The notes below the pieces were generated by a model that was given only the letters and a program-made list of their open reading frames with translations, was not told the DNA's origin and did not search any database. From Pelagihabitans sp947500445 (GTDB lineage: Bacteria; Bacteroidota; Bacteroidia; Flavobacteriales; Flavobacteriaceae): a DNA stretch of 64,000 bases. Positions 17,812-28,024 of this stretch are shown here, piece by piece (the stretch's first letter is position 1; every line of letters begins with the position of its first letter). Where the stretch lies: positions 1 through 64,000 of the forward strand of contig NZ_JBNGOP010000006.1 of assembly GCF_050589625.1 (NCBI RefSeq), given 5' to 3'. The translations under genes and the position numbers were made by a program.

Positions 17812-19077
17812 ATGAATAGAACGAGATTCCACTTTGCCTACTACATCCTAATGTTGTTCACGAGCGTTACCCTAATGGGACAAGAGATAGAAAGTACCAT
17901 TGACGACGGTAGCTCCAATGAATATAGCAACGACCAGGTTCCCACTTCCATTGAAGAAATTGTACAAAATACCGCTTACAAACCGATAACGGGCCAAGAA
18001 AAGGTGGCCTCCGATTGCCTTATCCTTCTGAAAAACGATGGTTCGTTGGCCGCTTACGAGCTTGAAACGCTATCCCATAAATGGGATTTAAGCTTCGATG
18101 ATGGTGCCTACAATAAAATGGACAACCATTTCAGAATCGAAAATGCTATTTTATATACCCTAAGTACCCAAAGGGAATTTTTGGCGGTCGATGTCAATAC
18201 CGGCGAAAAATACTGGAAAACCGAGATTGGCCAACAGAAAGAAATTACAAAAAGATATGTGACCGACGGGCAACGATTGCCGATTAAAGGGTCGCTCATC
18301 TACGTCGCTTCGAACAATACCCAACTGTACGCGTTCGACAAACGCAACGGAAGTTTGGTCTGGAACTACAAACTACAGTTTCCGTACAACAATTATTCCC
18401 CGGTCATAAACGATGACTATCTGTTGATCTCCAATGCGCCATGGGTGTATTGCTTTGATGCAAGAACCGGTCAGGCCATTTGGCAAAGAGGTTTTGGAAA
18501 CGTACCCATGTATGCGCAGCTACAAATTGATGCTGAAAAGGCATTTACCGCAAGTGAAAGAAACAAGATCTATGCGCTGGACATTGCGAACAATGCCGCC
18601 ATTGACTGGGAATATGAAACCGAACACGATTCTCCCAGAATTAAGGAGAACACCTTATTACAAAATGGTGTTTATTACTTTGCCGCCCGAAAGAACGGTG
18701 ACGACCCGGCCACTGTTACCGCCCTGAACACTGCGGACGGACAAGTGGTATGGAAAACCGTTTTGGAAAATGATGGAGAGGAGATCGACACTTTTTATGC
18801 CTATAACGACCTCATAGTAGGCTCCACGGACGCAGCCGAAAACGGTTTTTTCATCATAGATGCAAAAAATGGCGAACAATGGAAAATAGAAAGCCCGAAG
18901 GAAAAGGTCTTATCCAATATTTTTGGTATGGGCGACGAACTGTATTTTATAACCGAAAACTTCTTGGTGTCCTTTAATCTGGAAAGAAAGAAATTCGATT
19001 ATCGTGCCTTCGAATTCGACGATCAAGGGAAAGACAGCTTCAGCCTTCATTTTGAAATTGCAAAGGCCGAAAAATGA
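17812..19077 (+). CDS. PQQ-like beta-propeller secreted protein
   Basis: 421 residues with a signal peptide ending ...TSVTLMGQ. PQQ/BamB-type blade motifs recur: LAVDVNTGEKYWKTEIG (about 124-140), LYAFDKRNGSLVWNYKL (about 172-188), VYCFDARTGQAIWQRGFG (about 213-230), YALDIANNAAIDWEYE and ALNTADGQVVWKTVLE. It is predicted to be a periplasmic propeller, possibly a scaffold; there is no evidence that it binds PQQ. Transcription probably ends at the hairpin at 19107-19134. Confidence 0.83.
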   Translation: MNRTRFHFAYYILMLFTSVTLMGQEIESTIDDGSSNEYSNDQVPTSIEEIVQNTAYKPITGQEKVASDCLILLKNDGSLAAYELETLSHKWDLSFDDGAYNKMDNHFRIENAILYTLSTQREFLAVDVNTGEKYWKTEIGQQKEITKRYVTDGQRLPIKGSLIYVASNNTQLYAFDKRNGSLVWNYKLQFPYNNYSPVINDDYLLISNAPWVYCFDARTGQAIWQRGFGNVPMYAQLQIDAEKAFTASERNKIYALDIANNAAIDWEYETEHDSPRIKENTLLQNGVYYFAARKNGDDPATVTALNTADGQVVWKTVLENDGEEIDTFYAYNDLIVGSTDAAENGFFIIDAKNGEQWKIESPKEKVLSNIFGMGDELYFITENFLVSFNLERKKFDYRAFEFDDQGKDSFSLHFEIAKAEK

Positions 19078-19106
19078 CCGACGGCGGACCTTGTTTAAAA
19101 TTTCGC

Positions 19107-19134
19107 AAAACGGTTCCTGAACAGGAACCGTTTT
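19107..19134 (+). terminator. Rho-independent terminator
   Basis: A perfect 12-bp inverted repeat, AAAACGGTTCCT / AGGAACCGTTTT, with loop GAAC, 30 bp after the propeller gene. A-tract and T-tract flank both sides. Confidence 0.88.
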
Positions 19135-19326
19135 ACATTTAACGGCCGTATCCTTTTGTACCGACATAGAACTCCCCTATGTTAATGCAGGAATTCGTTT
19201 TCATCAATAAAAAGGTGGTTGCCCTAACATCAAAACGGGCGTTATACTTTTTAAAAAGATATCCTACAACGCTAAAATAGCCATTAGGTATTCCCAACCT
19301 GAGCAGGAAGAATTATCTTTAGGGCA

Positions 19327-19962
19327 ATGAGAAAAAAGTATTTCCGAATATTGGCACTGGTTTTGGCGGCATTCCTAATGCTCTTGGTGTTATGCAACTA
19401 TACCATCTACCGCGCGGCCAAGGGAAAGACCTTTTCTGAAATCGAAGCTATTCCAAAGAACCGGGTCGGACTTGTTTTGGGAACATCAAAAAAATTGACC
19501 AACGGCAGGCCCAATGCCTATTATACCAATCGTATTACCGCTACCGTAGCCCTTTATAAATCCGGAAAAATAAATTTTGTATTGGTAAGCGGGGATAACG
19601 GCACCGTGTATTACAATGAACCGACCACTATAAAAAAAGACCTTGTAAAGCGGGGTATTCCAGCGGATAAGGTTTATCTGGACTATGCCGGTTTTCGAAC
19701 GTTGGATTCCATGGTAAGGGCCAAGGAAGTATTCGGTTTGACCGAAGTGACCATTATATCCCAAAAATTCCATAACGAACGGGCCATTTATTTGGCCGAA
19801 AAAAAGGGGCTTTCCGCAATCGGTTTTAATGCAAAGGACATTAGCACCCATCACGGACTTAAAGTACAGGTAAGGGAATATTTTGCACGGGTAAAGGTGT
19901 TTTTGGATCTGTTGTTCAACACCCAGCCCAAGTTTTATGGGGATAAGATCGACATCAAGTAA
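19327..19962 (+). CDS. SanA/YdcF family (DUF218) membrane protein
   Basis: 211 residues. One N-terminal transmembrane segment (about 8-28) is followed by the DUF218 domain: VGLVLGTSKKLTNGRPNAYYTNR (45-68), VLVSGDNG, SMVRAKEVFG and IISQKFHNERAIYLA. This matches E. coli SanA, an envelope-barrier protein whose loss raises vancomycin sensitivity. The globular part should lie in the periplasm. A TATCTTTA box sits just before the start. The next gene begins 32 bp downstream and may be co-transcribed. Confidence 0.88.
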   Translation: MRKKYFRILALVLAAFLMLLVLCNYTIYRAAKGKTFSEIEAIPKNRVGLVLGTSKKLTNGRPNAYYTNRITATVALYKSGKINFVLVSGDNGTVYYNEPTTIKKDLVKRGIPADKVYLDYAGFRTLDSMVRAKEVFGLTEVTIISQKFHNERAIYLAEKKGLSAIGFNAKDISTHHGLKVQVREYFARVKVFLDLLFNTQPKFYGDKIDIK

Positions 19963-19994
19963 CGTAAGGGTAACGCTACCGTTAAAAACGGCCT

Positions 19995-21248
19995 ATGTCT
20001 CAATTAAGATCGTTTTTTAAAAGTCTAGGACCTGGAATACTGTTTGCCAGTATGGCCATTGGCACCTCTCATTTGGTACTCTCTACCAAAGCCGGCGCAC
20101 AATACGGTTGGATCATGATCATACCCATTGTGCTCGCAAACGTTTTTAAATATCCCTTTTTCGAATTTGGCGTACGGTATACCCATATTACCGACAAAAC
20201 ATTGATCGAGGGGTACCGCAACCGCGGCAAGGGGTATTTATGGTTTTACGCGGGCATTACCTTGGTCACTACCTTCACCATATTGGCCGCCCTTTATACG
20301 GTTACGGCCGGTCTTTTTATCAACCTCTTCAAATTGCCCGGGGATCTTACCGCCACCGTAGCGTTGGGGCTGTTCGGTTTTATCGGTCTTTTGCTCATCA
20401 TCGGACGCTATACCTTTCTGGAAACATCCTTAAAGTTCGTCATATCCATACTATTTTTGGCGCTGGTGGCCACTACGGCCCTGGTAGTGCTAAAAGGAAA
20501 AGTAATGGCCGAACCCGATTTTAGTCCGCCCCCATTGTTCAATGAAGTAGGCGTTCTTTTTTTGATCGGCCTTATGGGGTGGATGCCCACCACGGTAGAA
20601 GCCTCCAGTTGGGTCAGTTTATGGAGTATCGAAAAATGGAAAACCGGTTCCGGAAAACCGACCTTACGGCAGTCGATCCGCGAATTCAATATGGGCTACA
20701 TCCTTACCGGGATCCTGGCGGTCTTTTTTATGATTATCGGCTGGTTCACCCTCTACGGGACCCAAACGCAGTTGAGTGGTAAGGCAGTGGTTTTCGCCGA
20801 TCAACTGGTAAGCCTTTTTACCGTTCATATTGGTTCTTGGGCCTATATTTTAATAGCTATTTCCGCCTTTGCCACTATGTTCAGTACCTGCATGACCGCT
20901 CACGATGCCATATCGAGGGTGAGTTTGGATAGTATCGCCCTGCTTTTCCCGAAAAGCAAACTCCCATCAAAAAAATACGCCTTTGCCGTTATGGTGCTCC
21001 TTCTTGCAATGATCAACTTTATGGTGGTCTCGGCCTTCGCCGCGAACATGAAACAACTGGTGGACCTGGCGACCTTTGTATCTTTCGTGGTAGCGCCGAT
21101 AATCGGTTATATGAACCTTAAAAACGTAATGAGCGAAGAGCTGCCCGTAGCCAACAGGCCCAAAAAATGGTTGCAAATGCTCACCTACGCCGGTATCGTA
21201 GTGCTTTCCCTATTTTCATTGCTGTATTTCTATATGGTCCTTTTTTGA
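19995..21248 (+). CDS. NRAMP-related carrier without DPGN signature
   Basis: 417 residues with about eleven hydrophobic segments in the NRAMP/LeuT-like order. The start LGPGILFASMAIGTSHLV aligns with TM1 of NRAMP transporters, but the metal-binding D-P-G-N is G-T-S-H here (residues 23-26). The TM6 MPH motif reads W-M197-P198-T-T. The Mn/Fe-coordinating residues are therefore mostly missing, so manganese transport should not be assumed. Related carriers with an IG-x-SHLV motif occur in many bacteria; their substrate is not known to me. Confidence 0.82.
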   Translation: MSQLRSFFKSLGPGILFASMAIGTSHLVLSTKAGAQYGWIMIIPIVLANVFKYPFFEFGVRYTHITDKTLIEGYRNRGKGYLWFYAGITLVTTFTILAALYTVTAGLFINLFKLPGDLTATVALGLFGFIGLLLIIGRYTFLETSLKFVISILFLALVATTALVVLKGKVMAEPDFSPPPLFNEVGVLFLIGLMGWMPTTVEASSWVSLWSIEKWKTGSGKPTLRQSIREFNMGYILTGILAVFFMIIGWFTLYGTQTQLSGKAVVFADQLVSLFTVHIGSWAYILIAISAFATMFSTCMTAHDAISRVSLDSIALLFPKSKLPSKKYAFAVMVLLLAMINFMVVSAFAANMKQLVDLATFVSFVVAPIIGYMNLKNVMSEELPVANRPKKWLQMLTYAGIVVLSLFSLLYFYMVLF

Positions 21249-21294
21249 GCGTCGTGAAGCATGGCATTGAAAAAGGTACGACCAATGGGTTCTG

Positions 21295-23232
21295 CTATTG
21301 TTCCAGCACCTCTAAATTTTCGACAACGAAAAGCGTACGGGCGTTTTGAGCATGTAAAAAGTCGAGACAATATACTCCGTTGGTACAATTGTTCAATATT
21401 TTTTGCTCCCCGTAGCCAGTGGCCCGAAGGATATTTTGTGCCGCTACCCCTTGTGATCTGAGGTATTGCTGTATTGCCGTAGCCCTCGATTGGGACAGGC
21501 GTTTATTGGTAGTTGTACTGCCCCTGCTATCGGTATGTGTTTCGATCCGTAATTGCAATTTCGGAAAGGCCTTCATGGTCTGTGCCACTTTATCCAATTC
21601 CCCTGCTATCGTGCCCGTAATTTGGCTCTTCCCTTTGGCGAACACAAAATTATCGATTTTCAGCACGGTCTTCCCTTCCTTTTCCTCGATCAATTCGCTT
21701 AGCACCGCCAAACCGATATTCAAGGGTCCTTGCTGAATTTTTTCTAGCGACTCCGCGGTGTAGGTTTCATAAAACCGGGAATGCTTGGGTTTGGTCATTT
21801 TGAGCGAAACCCCGTCACGATAAGGCACTTCCAACTGATAGCTACCATCGGCCCTGCTATACACTTCCTTTATTAACGCCCCTTTGCCGTCCAACAATTG
21901 TACGGATACGTCGGGAATTCCATCGTCGGTTTTCGATTGTACAATGGTCCCGCGGAACAACAAGGTTTTAAGACCGGGGCTTTTTTCCGTTCGAAAACCA
22001 TAGATGTCATCGTTGCCCATACCCCCTTTTCGATTCGAAGAAAAATATCCCCGAAATCCGCCCGATTCGGTCGACCGTAGAATAAAGCCGAAATCGTCCG
22101 CCGGTGAGTTGATTCCTTTACCCAAATTGATCGGGGTACTATAGCTCCCGTCGGACTGTAAAATAGATTTGTACACATCCATACCTCCGAGACCATAGAA
22201 AATATCGGAAGAGAAATAAAAACTATCCTCCAAAAAATAAGGGGCGATCTCATTTCCGGGCGTATTGATCCTAGGTCCCAGATTAATGGGCTCGGACATG
22301 ATCTGTAAATTGTTGGTCTCTACATAATACAGGTCCGTACCCCCATAACCATCGGGGAAATCGGCAGCAAAGTACAACCTTCCCGACGACTCATGATAGA
22401 AAGGGTAGTAAAACGAGGTACCCAAATCTTTTAATAGAAAACGGAAGAAACCATTATCGTAGGACATCCCTATCGCCAACGCGTTTTTCCCTTTTTCGTT
22501 AAAGGCGAGCTCGCCATCTTTCTCATTGGAAAGAACATAAAAGAGACGGTCGAATTCCTCGGAATAATGTGGTGTCGCCTTATGAAATTTGGACGGTGGA
22601 ACGCCTTCAAAAGGGTTCGGGTTCAATGCCCTTCCACTGTTTCCGATAGCGGACACATAAATATCGATATAGGATTCGCCGGTTGGCCCGTATACTTTTT
22701 TGGACTTCGCCTTTCTGCTGCTACTGAACAACAGTTTATCCCGATAAAAACTGGGCGCAAAATCTGCTTGGGGACTATTGCCACCGATATCGAAAACCGT
22801 ATAGCTATCGGGGTCGGAAACCTCCGACTCCAGCAGTTCAAAGTTGAAGGCGGCGTTTTCGATCAGCTCGTTCGCCAAGCTTCCACTCTTTGATTTTAAA
22901 AAGGCCTTTACCCGTTCGGGCTCCGAAACCTTGGCCAGGCCCTGTAGCATTTTATTAAAACGACTATCCGACATGATGGTATCGTTCTTATAGATATCGA
23001 GATAGAGTTTTACCGCTTTTGTATAGTCTTTGGTAATAAAGTAGGAATCGGCCAAGTTCAAAAATTGGTGATTGGTCATTATTGCCCCACGTTGCATTTG
23101 CTTTTGATACTCCTTAATGGCCTCTTCATAGGCATAAGCATAAAAATACTTGTCCCCATTGTTTCGGAACTCCTGTCCCCGCGTTAGGAGCGCAGAACAT
23201 AGAATGAACAGTATACTGATTTGTATGCGCAT
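21295..23232 (-). CDS. PorE-like OmpA family protein (TPR, PD40, CRD, OmpA)
   Basis: 645 residues from ATG 23232, which starts the signal peptide MRIQISILFILCSALLTRGQ; the frame is open 32 codons further upstream. The order is TPR-like helices (about 22-110), a PD40 propeller (about 160-425; GRLYFAADFPDGYGGTDLY, GYFSSNRKGGMGNDDIYGF), a carboxypeptidase-regulatory-like Ig domain (about 437-500), and a C-terminal OmpA peptidoglycan-binding domain (about 525-640; FVFAKGKSQI, ETHTDSRGS, LSQSRA). This is the architecture of T9SS component PorE and of OmpA proteins found with SprF genes. Third gene of the adhesin operon, 10 bp after the PorP/SprF gene. Confidence 0.88.
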   Translation of the reverse strand: MRIQISILFILCSALLTRGQEFRNNGDKYFYAYAYEEAIKEYQKQMQRGAIMTNHQFLNLADSYFITKDYTKAVKLYLDIYKNDTIMSDSRFNKMLQGLAKVSEPERVKAFLKSKSGSLANELIENAAFNFELLESEVSDPDSYTVFDIGGNSPQADFAPSFYRDKLLFSSSRKAKSKKVYGPTGESYIDIYVSAIGNSGRALNPNPFEGVPPSKFHKATPHYSEEFDRLFYVLSNEKDGELAFNEKGKNALAIGMSYDNGFFRFLLKDLGTSFYYPFYHESSGRLYFAADFPDGYGGTDLYYVETNNLQIMSEPINLGPRINTPGNEIAPYFLEDSFYFSSDIFYGLGGMDVYKSILQSDGSYSTPINLGKGINSPADDFGFILRSTESGGFRGYFSSNRKGGMGNDDIYGFRTEKSPGLKTLLFRGTIVQSKTDDGIPDVSVQLLDGKGALIKEVYSRADGSYQLEVPYRDGVSLKMTKPKHSRFYETYTAESLEKIQQGPLNIGLAVLSELIEEKEGKTVLKIDNFVFAKGKSQITGTIAGELDKVAQTMKAFPKLQLRIETHTDSRGSTTTNKRLSQSRATAIQQYLRSQGVAAQNILRATGYGEQKILNNCTNGVYCLDFLHAQNARTLFVVENLEVLEQ

Positions 23233-23242
23233 AACTTTCGGC

Positions 23243-24238
23243 TTAGAAAAATCTTGGTGTATCGATTTGCTTTGGCTTGCCCTTGATATTCTTCGTATTG
23301 ATATTCTTGCTTCCTCCGGACCTTCCAATAAAGTACTTTAACACAAACTCCGGGGTACCGTTGTTGTATTGGCCCAATCCATTGGTATTATAGTCATAGG
23401 AAACCCCAAAGAAGATCGGATCGGTTATTTGAAACCCCGCCAGGGCACTCACCGCGTTCTCAATGCTATAGGCGGCGCCTAGGGTAAAACGGTCGTTAAA
23501 CAACATATTGGCCGACACGTTGACATTTACCGGGGCACCCACAACGTAATTCAGTAAAAATGCAGGTTTTAATTTGGTGTTTTCCGAGAGATCGAAAACA
23601 TATCCGCCTATTACGTTATAATGTATTTTATCCTCGACTACCGCAGCTACCTCCTGGTTATAGATATCATCGGTAAGAAAATTGGGGATGGACACCCCAA
23701 CATACCAGTTTTCCTGATAAAGAAACAGCCCCGCCCCAATAGTAGCATAAAAATTATTGATCGGCTCCATTGCTGCTACAGGCTCTCCGGGGTTTTCAAA
23801 AGTACCTTTGGAGAAATCGACGTTCAACAGAGATCCACCGGCATCCATACCAAAAGATAACTTGGTTTCATCGCTCAAGTTTATCTGATAACTAAAGGCC
23901 ACATCTAAAAAGGTATTGCTCAAAGGCCCCAACGCATCGTTAATGACATTGACACCGATTCCCATTTTTTCGTTGGACAAGGGAATGTTGGCCCCCAAAC
24001 GAATGGTGCGCGGAGCACCGGGAATATCCAGCCATTGCGCCCGGTACATTGTGGTAAGCTCGGGCGTTTCCGTAGTGCCCACATAAGCGGGGTTAAAGCC
24101 CCCTATGTTGTACATGTACTGGGTGTATTGCGGTTCTTTTTGGCCATGGGCCGATAGCATACCCAATAAAAAAACGAGCATCAGCGATACTTTTTCGCCC
24201 ACCAATCGATGTTTTTTATACCCCATGAACCGTATCAT
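23243..24238 (-). CDS. PorP/SprF family type IX secretion-associated outer membrane protein
   Basis: 331 residues from ATG 24238, whose ATGA overlaps the stop codon of the adhesin gene, indicating translational coupling; a start at 24256 would overlap by 22 bp. A signal peptide (GMLSAHGQ end) is followed by the family hallmark QYTQYMYNIGGFNPAYVGT, MYRAQWLDIPGAPRT and a beta-barrel to the end. SprF-type proteins are required for secretion or surface attachment of T9SS substrates with type-B C-terminal domains, and here the presumed client is the adjacent adhesin. Confidence 0.93.
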   Translation of the reverse strand: MIRFMGYKKHRLVGEKVSLMLVFLLGMLSAHGQKEPQYTQYMYNIGGFNPAYVGTTETPELTTMYRAQWLDIPGAPRTIRLGANIPLSNEKMGIGVNVINDALGPLSNTFLDVAFSYQINLSDETKLSFGMDAGGSLLNVDFSKGTFENPGEPVAAMEPINNFYATIGAGLFLYQENWYVGVSIPNFLTDDIYNQEVAAVVEDKIHYNVIGGYVFDLSENTKLKPAFLLNYVVGAPVNVNVSANMLFNDRFTLGAAYSIENAVSALAGFQITDPIFFGVSYDYNTNGLGQYNNGTPEFVLKYFIGRSGGSKNINTKNIKGKPKQIDTPRFF

Positions 24239-27200
24239 CTTATTAACTGGATCCATCCTTTTTTAATCTCCGGGCCTCCCCCATTGACCTGCACCTCCAA
24301 CACATAATAATAGGTACCATCAGGAACTTGCTCCCCTTTCCAGGTACCGTCCCAAATTTCCTCCGTCGTTTGGTCCTGTACCATAAATACCGGACGGCCG
24401 TAACGGTTAAAAATCTCTATTGAATATAACAGGGTTATAGGTTCATTACAATCCGCCGTATCGGGAGCATCAAAACACCTTTGATTGATTTTCAAATCAT
24501 CGTTCACCCCATCGCCATTGGGCGAAAATTGGTTGTATAGAATTCCAACGTCCAACGGTGTACGCTCGGATATGTTAACGGTGGCCGATGCCTCGTTATC
24601 CCCTTCCTGACCCTCACTTTCCGCAGGGGAGGAAGCGGTAATAGTTGCGGTATTGCTTACAAGACCGGCTTCTAAACAGCGGTACAATAATACCAGTGTA
24701 ATGTCCTCTCCTACCGAAAGTTCTTCCGAAATACGCCATATTCCGGTGGCCGGATCATAGGAAGATCCTTCTGCCGCCTCAAAGCCCTCAAATTCAAACT
24801 GGATCTCATCGATATTGGTCAACACATCGGAAACACGGATATTGCCTACCGAATTGTTTGCGGATGCATTGGTAACCTTTAGCACAAACTCCACTTCCTC
24901 ACCTACCAATGGGTTGGCTTGCGCCGCCAAAGAAGCCCCTTTTATTCTGGCCGATTTTTCAAGGACAAGGTTGATTCCTTCCGGCCGTTCTATGGCCAAG
25001 GAGACCGTTGCGGAATCGTTATCCGGGTTCCCATCATTGGGCACCGAACGCAATAGCTCCGCTGTGTTGTTGTAACTACTTCCTGTTACGATCGTAACCG
25101 TAATTTCCAATAAGGCGTCGGCTACCGGTTCTATCTCAAAAATATCCCACTGGCCCAATTCGGGGTCGTAAGTGCCTAATGAGGCTTCGTGGGAAACGTA
25201 CTGGAAACCGCCTTCCAAAACCTCGGCGACCTGAATGCCCCTGGCCCTAATATCGGACAAATTGGTAACCGTTATCCTAAATACCACGGTATCGCCAATG
25301 GTGGCATCTTCGTTATCTATGGTCTTAACGATTTCAAGATCGATTTCCCGATTGCAATTTTCATTTTCCGGATCGGGGTCGCAGGCATCGTTGGGATCCG
25401 TGCCGTTCGTAATCTCTTCGCCGTCGACAATACCGTCCTCGTCGGTATCGCACAGACCGTTGTTATTGTTGGGAATGCAGGGGTTGTTGTTCGCGGGATC
25501 GGATTGATCGGGCACGCCATCGCTATCGGCATCCGTTAGGGTCGACTCTAGGGCATCAATAATCGAATCGCCATCTTCATCCAAAGGATTGTTCAAATCG
25601 TCACCCACTTCTTCGCCATCGTCGATACCATCACCATCCGTATCCCTATTATTGGGATCGGTGCCCAAGCTCGCTTCGGGACCATCGAACAGTCCGTCCA
25701 AATCGGTATCGATATCACAATCGTTCACTGAAATGGAAACGGCGACCGACTCATTGGTACAAGGGGCCTGAGCGCCAGTTGTGGTAAAGGTGAACACATA
25801 GGTACCATCGGCCAGCCCTTGAAAATCGACGACGTTTTCATTTGACAGCTGCAAAGCACCTGACGAAGGGTCGTCGGTAATGGTCCAAACACCCTCGTCC
25901 TCACCTACCAATTGGTCGTCCAAATCAATAGAGAAGCGTCCGTTCGCGGCAATACTACAAGCAGAAGCATCAGTAGCTGTTCCTGCCGAAGGCTGCGCTA
26001 TTATCGTGGCCGTAACGGGTATCCGTGGCGTGGCGCAATTATTTTCCGTAGCTTCTACATAGTAAATGGTGGTCTGCGAAAGATTAGGGGTAAACACGCT
26101 ACCGTTCGCTATAGGCGTATCACTCGTCGGCGAGGTATACCAATTATAGGTAGGGTTCCCTGTTGCCGAAATGGTCAGGGTCACCGAACCGGTACCACAT
26201 CGTTGATCGCCACTGGTCTCCTCTACTTCCGGGGTTGTATTCCTGGTCAGTTGCACGCGCAATGCCGGGCTTGCACATTCATTGGCCGCATCATAAAAAT
26301 AGCCAAAATAGGTTCCCGCATTAGGGGCCTCCACTTCCGTATCGGGAATTGGCGGAGGTATATCATCTTCGTCAGGTCTGGACGTGCTCCACCGCAATAC
26401 CGTTCCTGGCGGAGGCGCCGAATCGGTATAATCGTTCAGACTGATATCGATCACATCGCAAAAGATCAACGGTACATCATCGTCAAGGGCCGGTGCCGCA
26501 TTTCCGGCATCACAAGGCTCGCAATTGGAAACGGGAACGGAAACCTCAATCGTTTGTTCCGGGCAGGGATCATTGGTCAAGGTATATCTAAAAATATAAG
26601 TCCCATCATCATCGTCATCAAAATTGACCACATTGTTCCCATTGATGTTCCCTGGGTTTTCCGGGCCGGTAACAAAGGTCCAAACACCTCCGGGAGCGGC
26701 GCCGGACAAGGTAGTATCGAGATTCAAGGTCGTAGTACCGCCAAAGTCGGTAGTATTACAACTAAAAATCCCTGGATTTACAGTACCTATATTTTCGGTT
26801 TCCGCCAAGGTAATCGTTACAGGGGAAGTGGGACTGAAGCAAGCGCCCGATGCGGAATAATACACTGCGTAATAGGTGTTTCCCTGGTTGACATTGGGCG
26901 AAGCCAATAAATCACCGACCGTCGTTGGATCGGCAATCAAACTCCATCGTAAGCTGGATGCAACGGGAGTGACCTCATCTACAAAACCATCTAGATTTAC
27001 CTGGGCGACATCACAAAAATCCGTTTCATTATCATTGATGGTAGGTGGTGCACTTCCGGCAGAACAGTCGTTATCCGCTATGGTCACCGTTCCCGAATTG
27101 GGAGTCCCCAACAGAAACTGTGGACTGCTCACCGATTGCAGGGTCAAAATTACCGTTTCATCACTTTCCGCGACGGTATCGTCCTCTGGGATAATATTAA

Positions 27201-27876
27201 TGGCCCTTGAAAATTGACCGGCCGGAAAGGTCAACGTAGCCTGCCCCGTAGTGGTATAATCGGATTGTGCCCCGCCATTGGTCGCCGTACCGCTAAGTGT
27301 GTACGCCACCGATACCGTAGCGCCCGTCTGGTTTTCCTTATCCAAACGTATCACAAAACGCCCTTGGTCCGAATTTTCCTCTTCCGCATCGGCATCAACG
27401 GTATCGACGGTAAGCGTCCCCACATCATTATCTTCGATGGCCACGGTGGCCTCGGAAGCGAATTGATCCACCGAGTAACCGGAACCGTTCAGTAAACGTA
27501 TCGTAAGATTCTCCCGTGCCTCTACCAAATCATCATCGAAAATGTCGACCACAATTTCATCCGAAGTAGCACCTCCGGCAGGTAATGTAACAAAACCGCT
27601 TAAAAACGTATGGTCGTCGCCGTTGGTCGTTTGGCCGACCACTTCGTATGTCACGGTACGACCGTTGGAAACGGGTGTAGCACTTTTGGAAACCGTAAAG
27701 GTTACGGGAGCCGTAGGGCCTACGCTTGTTTCCTGTGCGGTGTTCGTGTCTACCGAAATCGACACCACCTGTGCCCGTAGACCCACCCCGATAAAAAGGA
27801 CGGATAGGAACAGGGTGTATTTTAATATGTACCGATTTCCACTATTCCGGAAATCCATTTTTCTTTTCAATTCCAT
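24235..27876 (-). CDS. Giant surface adhesin with T9SS type-B C-terminal domain
   Basis: 1213 residues; an alternative ATG lies six codons in (27858). A signal peptide ends ...GVGLRAQ. Two Calx-beta domains (about 36-160 and 165-272) are followed by several Ig/SprB-like units with paired cysteines (about 275-715), thrombospondin type 3 calcium-binding repeats rich in DxDxDG (about 715-842), two DUF11 domains (about 845-1100) and a gliding-motility-associated C-terminal domain (about 1109-1213; FSPNGDGVND, EIFNRYG, WDGTWKG, DGTYYYVLEV). Such proteins are exported by the T9SS and displayed as adhesins or gliding components. First gene of the operon with PorP/SprF and the OmpA protein. Confidence 0.93.
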   Translation of the reverse strand: MELKRKMDFRNSGNRYILKYTLFLSVLFIGVGLRAQVVSISVDTNTAQETSVGPTAPVTFTVSKSATPVSNGRTVTYEVVGQTTNGDDHTFLSGFVTLPAGGATSDEIVVDIFDDDLVEARENLTIRLLNGSGYSVDQFASEATVAIEDNDVGTLTVDTVDADAEEENSDQGRFVIRLDKENQTGATVSVAYTLSGTATNGGAQSDYTTTGQATLTFPAGQFSRAINIIPEDDTVAESDETVILTLQSVSSPQFLLGTPNSGTVTIADNDCSAGSAPPTINDNETDFCDVAQVNLDGFVDEVTPVASSLRWSLIADPTTVGDLLASPNVNQGNTYYAVYYSASGACFSPTSPVTITLAETENIGTVNPGIFSCNTTDFGGTTTLNLDTTLSGAAPGGVWTFVTGPENPGNINGNNVVNFDDDDDGTYIFRYTLTNDPCPEQTIEVSVPVSNCEPCDAGNAAPALDDDVPLIFCDVIDISLNDYTDSAPPPGTVLRWSTSRPDEDDIPPPIPDTEVEAPNAGTYFGYFYDAANECASPALRVQLTRNTTPEVEETSGDQRCGTGSVTLTISATGNPTYNWYTSPTSDTPIANGSVFTPNLSQTTIYYVEATENNCATPRIPVTATIIAQPSAGTATDASACSIAANGRFSIDLDDQLVGEDEGVWTITDDPSSGALQLSNENVVDFQGLADGTYVFTFTTTGAQAPCTNESVAVSISVNDCDIDTDLDGLFDGPEASLGTDPNNRDTDGDGIDDGEEVGDDLNNPLDEDGDSIIDALESTLTDADSDGVPDQSDPANNNPCIPNNNNGLCDTDEDGIVDGEEITNGTDPNDACDPDPENENCNREIDLEIVKTIDNEDATIGDTVVFRITVTNLSDIRARGIQVAEVLEGGFQYVSHEASLGTYDPELGQWDIFEIEPVADALLEITVTIVTGSSYNNTAELLRSVPNDGNPDNDSATVSLAIERPEGINLVLEKSARIKGASLAAQANPLVGEEVEFVLKVTNASANNSVGNIRVSDVLTNIDEIQFEFEGFEAAEGSSYDPATGIWRISEELSVGEDITLVLLYRCLEAGLVSNTATITASSPAESEGQEGDNEASATVNISERTPLDVGILYNQFSPNGDGVNDDLKINQRCFDAPDTADCNEPITLLYSIEIFNRYGRPVFMVQDQTTEEIWDGTWKGEQVPDGTYYYVLEVQVNGGGPEIKKGWIQLIR

Positions 27877-28024
27877 TGCTATTCTATTGAATTATCATGA
27901 ATTCAATCGCTAGCTTAGTAGGATGCTCTCGCTTAAAATGGGGCACAATATTAATAAAAAAAAATACCACGGCCTTATTTACCGGTTTAAATATCGGAAT
28001 ATCGGATAAAATCCTTCGCCTCGC

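Noticed and set aside
19995..21248. Annotation as MntH manganese transporter
   Set aside because: The DPGN and MPH residues that coordinate Mn are replaced.
25912..26910. 332-codon plus-strand frame opposite the adhesin
   Set aside because: Low-complexity Arg/Ile/Gly translation of the antisense of Ig repeats; the sense frame has clear domains.
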